A stretch of 6,597 bases of DNA from the NCBI GenBank assembly GCA_937860115.1, contig CALMBI010000127.1, positions 1-6,597 on the forward strand, given 5' to 3'. This stretch comes from an uncultured Arcobacter sp. (lineage in GTDB: Bacteria > Campylobacterota > Campylobacteria > Campylobacterales > Arcobacteraceae). Positions 1 to 5,266 of this stretch are shown here, piece after piece (position 1 is the first letter of the stretch; every line of letters starts with the position of its first letter). The position numbers and the translations under genes were made by a program. The notes beneath the pieces are model-generated. The model saw only the letters and a list, made by a program, of their open reading frames with translations, was not told the DNA's origin and made no database searches.

Positions 1-24
1 TTATTTCAAATAATATAATTCAAT

Positions 25-68
25 AGTCAATAGAAACTTATTTTTAGGTTTCTTTTGACTTTTTTTTA
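25..68 (+). terminator. Rho-independent terminator, rightward
   Basis: The arms at 25-37 and 48-60 are complementary over 13 positions with one mismatch and are separated by a 10-base loop. The right arm runs straight into eight T residues (60-67), which is the layout of an intrinsic terminator on the plus strand. No plus-strand gene lies before it in the window, so it probably ends a gene beyond the left edge. Read on the minus strand, the same hairpin is followed by a mixed A/T sequence without a clean T run. It may therefore work only weakly, if at all, for the leftward iron operon that ends at position 94. Confidence 0.7.
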
Positions 69-93
69 TATTAATGCTGTCTCTATTCTATTT

Positions 94-246
94 TTATTTT
101 AACTCTTTTGGGGAGCAAAGATATTCTTTTTTCTTTGATACTCTCGCACATTTTTTGCAAATAAATTGCGGTTTACTGATTAATTTTACAATTTTTTCAA
201 ACTTTTCTTCAATATCTTTTTTATTCAAATCACATAATTTCTTCAT
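94..246 (-). CDS. Small four-cysteine protein, 50 aa, function unknown
   Basis: This short reading frame encodes 50 residues with cysteines at positions 5, 30, 33 and 44. The core is ICKKC (29-33), followed ten residues later by LC (43-44). This resembles a small zinc-ribbon or metal-binding knuckle, and the protein is otherwise lysine-rich and without a signal peptide, so it is probably cytoplasmic. The start is well supported: AAGGG at 257-253 sits six bases before the ATG at 246-244, whereas an ATG four bases further upstream opens a frame that stops after six codons. The gene lies 37 bases after the stop of the ABC ATPase gene on the same strand and is probably the last gene of that operon. 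I recall similar short proteins with a CKKC-type motif from Campylobacterota genomes but cannot give a function. Metal binding, iron-sulfur cluster binding or a regulatory role are all open. Confidence 0.72.
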   Translation of the reverse strand: MKKLCDLNKKDIEEKFEKIVKLISKPQFICKKCARVSKKKEYLCSPKELK

Positions 247-256
247 ACATTACCCT

Positions 257-280
257 TATAATCTACCGTTTTAGATTGTA
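257..280 (-). repeat. Short inverted repeat between ATPase gene and small gene
   Basis: AATCTA at 260-265 and TAGATT at 272-277 form a perfect six-base stem around a six-base loop, extendable by two outer pairs across one mismatch. In the leftward transcript the hairpin falls in the 37-base gap, immediately before the Shine-Dalgarno sequence of the 50-residue gene. There is no following U run, so it is not a normal terminator. It could protect the upstream message, modulate translation of the small gene, or be chance in AT-rich DNA. Confidence 0.35.
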
Positions 281-283
281 TTG

Positions 284-1225
284 TTAAAAAACAATCTTCC
301 CTTTGATCTCAAATCTAACAGATTCTTCAATACTCAAGTTGTCATCATAAGTGTGACACAACAACTCTGTTTGTGTGTTGTTTATCCTTGTAATCATTGT
401 TACTTCATAAAAACTTCCATAAAAGACTATCTCTTTAATAGTAGCTTCAAATTCCCCATCTTTACAAATCTCTATATGTTCAGGTCGTGTGTAGATATTT
501 TCCTCTATCTTTGTCATCTTTCCTAAAAAATTTGCACAATACAAATCAACGGGATGGTGATAAATATCTTTTGGTGTCCCTATTTGCAAAATCTTTCCAC
601 CATTCATAATAGCAATCCTATCAGAGAGATAAAAAGCATCCTCTTTATCGTGTGTGATAAATAAAGCTGTTATCCCAAACTCTTTTATCATCGTTTTTAG
701 TTCACTTCGCAAAATCCCTCTAAGTTCAGTGTCAATGTTGCTCAGTGGTTCATCAAGAAGCAAAATTTTTGGCTTGCGTATCAATGCTCTTGCAAGTGCC
801 ACCCTTTGTTGTTGACCGCCACTTATTTCATGTGGGTATTTATTTTTTGTTTCACTTAAATTTGTTTTTTCCAAAATCTCATTGAGTTCTTTTTGAGTAC
901 AATTTCCACCAAATGTGATATTAGAACCAATCGTCAAATGGGGCAAAAGTGCATAGTTTTGAAATACAACACCAACCCATCTTTCATTTGGAGCGATGTT
1001 GGTTTTTTTATCAAATACAACTTTATCATCTATAATTATTTCTCCATAATCTGGAGTTTCAAGCCCAGCTAACATCCTTAAAAAAGTTGTTTTTCCACTT
1101 CCACTTTTTCCTAGAATAGTGAAGATTTCCCCTTCTAAGATATCTAAATCAATCCCATTTGCGACACAAATATCCCCTTTAGAAAATCTTTTTGTAATAT
1201 TTTTTAAAGATACTAAGTTTTTCAT
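284..1225 (-). CDS. fbpC: Ferric iron ABC transporter, ATP-binding protein (FbpC type)
   Basis: This 313-residue protein is predicted to be the cytoplasmic ATPase that powers iron import through the neighbouring permease. All nucleotide-binding motifs are intact: Walker A GKSGSGKTT (39-47), Q-loop glutamine 89 in VFQNY, signature SGGQQ (135-139), Walker B ILLLDEP (154-160) with catalytic Glu159, and H-loop His192. The C-terminal part from about residue 240, including TRPEH, looks like a short TOBE-type regulatory domain, as in the FbpC/PotA/CysA group. The stretch between Q-loop and signature is a little shorter than I would expect for this group. The ATG overlaps the permease stop codon (ATGA) and is preceded by GAGGA at 1235-1231 with a good spacing of five bases. 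Iron as substrate is inferred from the linked binding protein, because ATPases of this group also serve polyamine, sulfate and sugar importers. The gene symbol follows family usage and is not a proven orthology. Confidence 0.93.
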   Translation of the reverse strand: MKNLVSLKNITKRFSKGDICVANGIDLDILEGEIFTILGKSGSGKTTFLRMLAGLETPDYGEIIIDDKVVFDKKTNIAPNERWVGVVFQNYALLPHLTIGSNITFGGNCTQKELNEILEKTNLSETKNKYPHEISGGQQQRVALARALIRKPKILLLDEPLSNIDTELRGILRSELKTMIKEFGITALFITHDKEDAFYLSDRIAIMNGGKILQIGTPKDIYHHPVDLYCANFLGKMTKIEENIYTRPEHIEICKDGEFEATIKEIVFYGSFYEVTMITRINNTQTELLCHTYDDNLSIEESVRFEIKGKIVF

Positions 1226-2778
1226 TTTTTTCCTCGACCAAATTTTGAATTTAAAAGCAATACAGCAACAGCAGTTGTAGCTACAAGTAAAAGAGATGGG
1301 AACCCTACTTTATACAACATCTCATTACTTGCTAGTTCATAGATACGAATAGCCATCGTATCATAGTTAAAAGGTCGAAGTAAAAGAGTTGCAGGTAACT
1401 CTTTTGCGATATCGATATAAAGTATCAAAAAACCACTTATGATGTATGGTTTCATCAAAGGGAAATAGACTATAAAAAAGTTTTTGAGTTCACTTTTGCT
1501 AAAAACTCTTGTCGCATCATCTGTCGTTTTATCAATTTTACTCAAACCATTTTCAATCGATCCAATACTACTTGCAAAATACCTTGTTGCATAAGCAAAA
1601 ATAAGTAACCCTATCGATCCACCCAAAACAACTTCCCCTAACTTTTGATCAATCATATTTGCTACTATCAAAACCCCAATCGCAACAACCGCCCCAGGGA
1701 TAGAATATCCTAAGACGGAGAGTTTTTGAGAGACTTTCCCTAGTTTTGAAGGATAAAATCTTAAAAAATAGAGCATCACAAAAGAGAGCATTACAATAAG
1801 AAATGAAGAGAGAAAATTTAAACTTAAAGTATTATACAAATACCCAAAAGCATCAAAATCAAGTGTTTGAAAATCTAAGATAGTCCAATAGATTAAAATA
1901 CCAGTTGGGATAATAAAGGCAAAAAGTGTGATAAGGGATGAAATAACAAATGCTAGCAGGTTTGCAAATCCAACCAATTTAATTTTTTCTATTTTCTTAC
2001 TACTATTTGTAGCACTCACAAATCGATATTTATCCCTTATTTTCCCCTCAACTAAAAGAATCACAAAAACAAAAAGAAGCAAAACCATAGCAACATTGAT
2101 AGCCCCAACTAAATCCCCATAACCAAACCAATTTTTAAAAATCCCTACACTAAAAGTATCAATCCCAAAATAGACAACTGTTCCATAATCACTTAATGTT
2201 TCCATCACAGCTAAAATAGTTCCAGCAAAAATAGCAGGATAAGCAAGGGGAAAATAAACTCTAAAAAAAGCTTTCAAAGGAGTTACATTATGTAAAGAAA
2301 CAAGTTCACCCATAGTAGAAGAAATAGAACCAAAAGAGACTCTTGCTAAGATATACACATAAGGGTACATAGAAAGACCAAAGATAGCTATGGCTCCGTA
2401 GATATTTAAAATATCAAGTTTAAAATCGTTTCCTAAAAGTTCTGATACTATCCCACGATATTCAAAAAAACCAACATAAGTGTACCCTAAGATATAGGTA
2501 GGATATGCAAGTGGAAGGAGAAATAAGACTCCAAATACCCTACTTCCAAAATAAGTGAATCTGCCATGTAAAAACGCACTTATTGTTCCTAAGATGATAA
2601 CCACTCCAAAAGTACCAATTGTAAGGTAAGTGGTATTTTTGAAATAGTCATAATGCTCTTCCATAGAAAAGAGTTGACTTATCCCCCCTGTTTGTAACAA
2701 AAAATAGCCAATCAGTGCAAATATTGGAAGGGTGATACTTAGTCCAATAAATGGAGCTAAGTAAGGTTTGATTTTCAT
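1222..2778 (-). CDS. fbpB: Ferric iron ABC transporter, fused permease (FbpB type)
   Basis: This inner-membrane protein of 518 residues has about twelve hydrophobic segments, made of two homologous halves fused in one chain as is normal for FbpB-type permeases. Each half carries the cytoplasmic EAA-like loop that contacts the ATPase: roughly residues 157-186 (containing FFRVYFPL) and 420-449 (containing FFIVYFPL). The second half also has KELPATLLLRPFNYDTMA (459-476), a stretch typical of iron permeases of this family. The ATG at 2778-2776 is preferred because it overlaps the TGA of the binding-protein gene (ATGA) and lies eight bases after GGG at 2789-2787. An in-frame TTG two codons upstream would leave only two bases to the Shine-Dalgarno sequence. 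The gene is translationally coupled to both neighbours. Family assignment is strong. Substrate assignment comes mainly from the adjacent binding protein. Confidence 0.92.
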   Translation of the reverse strand: MKIKPYLAPFIGLSITLPIFALIGYFLLQTGGISQLFSMEEHYDYFKNTTYLTIGTFGVVIILGTISAFLHGRFTYFGSRVFGVLFLLPLAYPTYILGYTYVGFFEYRGIVSELLGNDFKLDILNIYGAIAIFGLSMYPYVYILARVSFGSISSTMGELVSLHNVTPLKAFFRVYFPLAYPAIFAGTILAVMETLSDYGTVVYFGIDTFSVGIFKNWFGYGDLVGAINVAMVLLLFVFVILLVEGKIRDKYRFVSATNSSKKIEKIKLVGFANLLAFVISSLITLFAFIIPTGILIYWTILDFQTLDFDAFGYLYNTLSLNFLSSFLIVMLSFVMLYFLRFYPSKLGKVSQKLSVLGYSIPGAVVAIGVLIVANMIDQKLGEVVLGGSIGLLIFAYATRYFASSIGSIENGLSKIDKTTDDATRVFSKSELKNFFIVYFPLMKPYIISGFLILYIDIAKELPATLLLRPFNYDTMAIRIYELASNEMLYKVGFPSLLLVATTAVAVLLLNSKFGRGKK

Positions 2779-3794
2779 TTCCAATTCCCTTTTGTAGCTA
2801 AAGAAACAGCTTTTTTATTGTATTTTCCAACCTCATTTAAAGATAATTTATCCTCTTTAAAAGATCCCCACGAAGCAACAATTCCAGCTGGTTTTACTTT
2901 TGGATTGACTGGATATTCGTAGTTCGCTTCTGCAAACATCTGTTGTGCTTCAATACTACTCAAAAACTCTATAAGTTGAATAGCATTTGCTTTATTTTTT
3001 GCATATTTAGTCACCCCAGCACCTGAAATATTGATATGAGTTCCTTTCCCTTTTTGATCTGGAAAAAAGATTTTCACACTTTGTGCGGTATCTACATCTC
3101 TGGCTACTTTACTTCCTAACATAATCCCCAAATAATAAGTATTCACAATAGCTATATCTCCATCACCTGCTGCTACAGCTGTAATCTGATCTCTATCGTT
3201 TCCTTTTGGATTTCTTGCTAAATTCGATACTAAGCCATTCACAAAATTTTGAGCTTTCACTTCACCATGATTTGCAATAATTGAAGCAAGTAGTGATTTA
3301 TTGTAAGCACTTGCTGATGTTCTTGTTACAATTTTCCCTTTAAATTTTGGATTTGCCAAATTTATATAATCACTTAAATCTTTTGGATTCACTGTTTGTG
3401 GATTATAGACAAAAACTCTTGCCCGCTTTGTAAGACCAAACCATTCTTTACTACTATCTCTTAAATGTGTCGGGATATTTGCTTCAAGAATTTTTGATTC
3501 AATAGGTTGTAGTAATCCTCTCTCTTTTGCTTCATAGAGATTTCCAATATCAGCTGTAATCAAAATATCAGCTGGAGTATTAGCCCCTTCAATCGCTAGT
3601 TTTGAAACTAACTCTTCTGCTTTTGCAGTAACTACATTTACTTTTATCCCTGTTTTTTGTTCAAATTTTTTGAGTAATATTTTATCTGTATCATAATGTC
3701 TATGGGAATAAACATTAATCTCACTTGCAAATAAACTCGATACTGCTACACTTAAAAAAGTAATACCAGTTAATATTTTTGCCCCTATTTTCAC
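2775..3794 (-). CDS. fbpA: Periplasmic ferric iron-binding protein (FutA/FbpA type)
   Basis: This 339-residue protein captures ferric iron in the periplasm and delivers it to the permease. A Sec signal peptide occupies about residues 1-23, with likely cleavage after SLFA. The mature protein shows the complete set of iron ligands known for the FutA branch, one His and four Tyr: His33-Tyr34 in SHRHYDTD, Tyr164 in SAYNKSL, and the tandem Tyr220-Tyr221 in NTYYLG. The fold is a class II periplasmic binding protein, and the length is usual for the family. The start is GTG: AAGGA at 3805-3801 lies six bases upstream and no in-frame ATG is available. An ATG overlapping that GTG is in another frame and stops at once. 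This is the first gene of the leftward operon, directly downstream of Fur-like boxes, so repression by iron-loaded Fur is likely. The symbol reflects the family; futA would be equally fair. Confidence 0.94.
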   Translation of the reverse strand: MKIGAKILTGITFLSVAVSSLFASEINVYSHRHYDTDKILLKKFEQKTGIKVNVVTAKAEELVSKLAIEGANTPADILITADIGNLYEAKERGLLQPIESKILEANIPTHLRDSSKEWFGLTKRARVFVYNPQTVNPKDLSDYINLANPKFKGKIVTRTSASAYNKSLLASIIANHGEVKAQNFVNGLVSNLARNPKGNDRDQITAVAAGDGDIAIVNTYYLGIMLGSKVARDVDTAQSVKIFFPDQKGKGTHINISGAGVTKYAKNKANAIQLIEFLSSIEAQQMFAEANYEYPVNPKVKPAGIVASWGSFKEDKLSLNEVGKYNKKAVSLATKGNWK

Positions 3795-3804
3795 ATTGTA
3801 TCCT

Positions 3805-3828
3805 TCATAAATTATTTTTTGTAATCAT
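3805..3828 (-). CDS. Possible seven-codon leader ORF before the binding-protein gene
   Basis: The 5' leader of the iron operon contains TAAGGAG (3844-3838), nine bases later an ATG, then MITKNNL and a TGA. The TGA shares its final A with the AAGGA Shine-Dalgarno sequence of the next gene, whose GTG start lies ten bases further on. The upstream ribosome site is stronger than many in this window, and its only product would be this tiny peptide. It is not in frame with the binding-protein gene. It could be a translated leader that couples or modulates initiation at the GTG, or simply chance in a purine-rich leader. Confidence 0.3.
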   Translation of the reverse strand: MITKNNL

Positions 3829-3852
3829 AGTGATTTTCTCCTTAATCAATTC

Positions 3853-3867
3853 TGATAATAATTATCA
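3853..3867. promoter_or_regulatory. Fur box 1, perfect 7-1-7 palindrome
   Basis: TGATAATAATTATCA is a perfect inverted repeat of seven bases either side of one central base and matches the classical Fur 7-1-7 consensus TGATAATnATTATCA at every defined position. It lies about 60 bases before the GTG of the binding-protein gene. On the minus strand it overlaps AT-rich hexamers such as TATGAT (3869-3864) and GATAAT (3866-3861) that could serve as the -10 element, which suggests direct repression of the leftward promoter. Confidence 0.85.
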
Positions 3868-3871
3868 TAAT

Positions 3872-3888
3872 CTTAATATTCAATTAAG
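3872..3888. repeat. Inverted repeat between the two Fur boxes
   Basis: CTTAAT (3872-3877) and ATTAAG (3883-3888) form a perfect six-base inverted repeat with a five-base spacer, placed between the two Fur boxes. It does not match the Fur consensus. It may be an operator for another regulator, part of overlapping divergent promoters, or chance in a very AT-rich stretch. Confidence 0.35.
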
Positions 3889-3889
3889 T

Positions 3890-3904
3890 TAATAATGGTT
3901 ATCA
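3890..3904. promoter_or_regulatory. Fur box 2, near-consensus 7-1-7 site
   Basis: TAATAATGGTTATCA matches the 7-1-7 Fur consensus at 12 of 14 defined positions. It ends 27 bases before the imelysin ATG. It overlaps TATCAT (3900-3905), the best candidate -10 element for rightward transcription, which would put the start of the message near 3911. This site probably represses the imelysin/di-haem operon under iron-replete conditions. No clear -35 element is visible; weak -35 conservation is usual in Campylobacterota. Confidence 0.72.
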
Positions 3905-3931
3905 TTTCCAAAATTGAACAAAAGGATACCA

Positions 3932-5266
3932 ATGAAAAAGATAATAACGACAAGTATGCTATCACTAGCCCTAGCATCAACCCTTTATGCAACACCTACA
4001 AAAGATGAAAAAAAAGCTATTCTTACAAATTATGCAAATATGGCTTATGCAAATTATACAGATGCACTCAGTGATGCAAAAAAATTGCAACTGGCATTAG
4101 AAACATTTGGAAAAAATCCAACTGAGGAAAATTTTGCAAATGCTAAAGCTGCTTGGCTTACTTCAAGAGAAAGCTATGGAACTACAGAAGCATTTAGACT
4201 TTCAAATGGTCCAATTGATGCAGAAGATGGTTGGATTGCAAAAAGTTATGGTGCTTTAGAGGGACAAATCAATGCTTGGCCTTTAGATGAAAATATGATC
4301 GATTATACGATTGATGCTGATGGGAAAAGAACAAAAGGAAATATTATTGATACTGTTGGGAAATTTAAACCAGGGGGAGAAAAACCAATAACTGTGGATG
4401 TACGAACTATCACTCCTAATGCTATTAGCGATCTTAATGAAAACGGTGGAGAAGCAAATGTTGCAACTGGATACCATGCTATTGAATTTTTACTTTGGGG
4501 GCAAGATCAAGATTATAGTAATTTTATAGAAGATAAAATCTCAAACGGTGCTTTGATAGCAGGGCAAAGACCACTTAGTGATTTTACTACAGACAAATTT
4601 GCAAATAGAAGAATTGCCTACTTAAATGCAGCAGCAACAAAACTTGTTGAAGATTTAAGTATCGTAGCAAAAGCTTGGGATAAAAATGTAAGTAAAAATT
4701 GCTCAAAAGATGCAACTGGATGCTATAAAGGTGCAATTTTAGGGGAACTTAAAGGGAAAGATAGTAAAAAAAATATCCCTATAAATACCTCTTTAAAACA
4801 AATTTTATCAGGGATTGGTGTATTTATAAAATCTGAACTAGCAAATGAGAGAATTGCAGTTGCTGTTTTAACTCCAAGTGAAGAGGATGAACACTCTTGC
4901 TTTAGTGACAATACACATAGAGATATCGCTACGAATTACCAAGGATTTAAAAATATTCTCACAGGTAGTTATAAAGAGATTCAAGGGGCAAGCTTGCTTG
5001 ATCATTTAGATGAAAAAACAAAAAAAGAGATTGCAACACTGATGGGTTCTATTGAAAGCAAAATTGCTACAATTGATGAAACTGCAAAAACAACAGCACA
5101 TTTTGACTACCAAATCAAACCAGAAAATACTCAATCAAGTGAAATTAAAAAACTCAAAAATGAGATGAGAAAACTAGGTGATACAATTATTTTAGTAGCC
5201 AAAGCAAATGGTATAAAACTGAGTGTCAACGATGTAACTGACAGTGAAGAGACAAAAGTTAAATAA
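3932..5266 (+). CDS. Imelysin-family periplasmic iron-regulated protein
   Basis: This 444-residue secreted protein belongs to the imelysin family (M75 peptidase-like; relatives include IrpA and the imelysin domain of EfeO). A signal peptide covers about residues 1-20, with cleavage likely after LYA. The family motif GxHxxE is present as GYHAIE (180-185, His182 and Glu185). A second conserved block, DEHSCFSDNTHRD, lies at 319-331, and the SRESYGTTEAF block sits around 78-88. Cys257 and Cys264 are seven residues apart and could form a disulfide. The ATG is chosen because AAAGGA (3921-3926) lies five bases before it; an upstream in-frame TTG at 3914 would precede that Shine-Dalgarno sequence. 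The stop overlaps the start of the next gene by one base (TAATG). Imelysins are linked to iron uptake, but their biochemical activity is disputed: early work proposed proteolysis, and later work favours metal or ligand binding. The Fur-like box upstream and the ferric transporter next door support an iron role. Confidence 0.92.
   Translation: MKKIITTSMLSLALASTLYATPTKDEKKAILTNYANMAYANYTDALSDAKKLQLALETFGKNPTEENFANAKAAWLTSRESYGTTEAFRLSNGPIDAEDGWIAKSYGALEGQINAWPLDENMIDYTIDADGKRTKGNIIDTVGKFKPGGEKPITVDVRTITPNAISDLNENGGEANVATGYHAIEFLLWGQDQDYSNFIEDKISNGALIAGQRPLSDFTTDKFANRRIAYLNAAATKLVEDLSIVAKAWDKNVSKNCSKDATGCYKGAILGELKGKDSKKNIPINTSLKQILSGIGVFIKSELANERIAVAVLTPSEEDEHSCFSDNTHRDIATNYQGFKNILTGSYKEIQGASLLDHLDEKTKKEIATLMGSIESKIATIDETAKTTAHFDYQIKPENTQSSEIKKLKNEMRKLGDTIILVAKANGIKLSVNDVTDSEETKVK

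Noticed and set aside
1..87. Minus-strand open frame closing at position 1-3
   Set aside because: It has no usable start codon before an in-frame stop at 88-90, and it runs through the terminator hairpin.
74..274. 66-codon rightward reading frame rich in Phe and Ser
   Set aside because: It lies opposite the 50-residue four-cysteine gene, has no Shine-Dalgarno sequence before its ATG, starts right after the T run of a terminator, and has a low-complexity product of the kind expected from the reverse of AT-rich coding DNA.
281..526. 81-codon rightward reading frame
   Set aside because: It is fully antisense to the C-terminal part of the ABC ATPase, which has strong family support.
1928..2122. 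64-codon rightward reading frame within the permease gene
   Set aside because: It is an antisense shadow of a well-supported membrane protein.
2779..2784. TTG start for the permease two codons before the ATG
   Set aside because: It would lie only two bases from the Shine-Dalgarno sequence, whereas the ATG at 2778 has proper spacing and forms an ATGA overlap.
3914..3931. Upstream TTG start adding six residues to the imelysin protein
   Set aside because: The Shine-Dalgarno sequence AAAGGA lies downstream of this TTG and fits the ATG at 3932, after which a normal signal peptide begins.
4283..4911. Two leftward reading frames within the imelysin gene (4283-4477 and 4723-4911)
   Set aside because: Both are antisense to an intact gene with clear family motifs and show no recognisable protein features.
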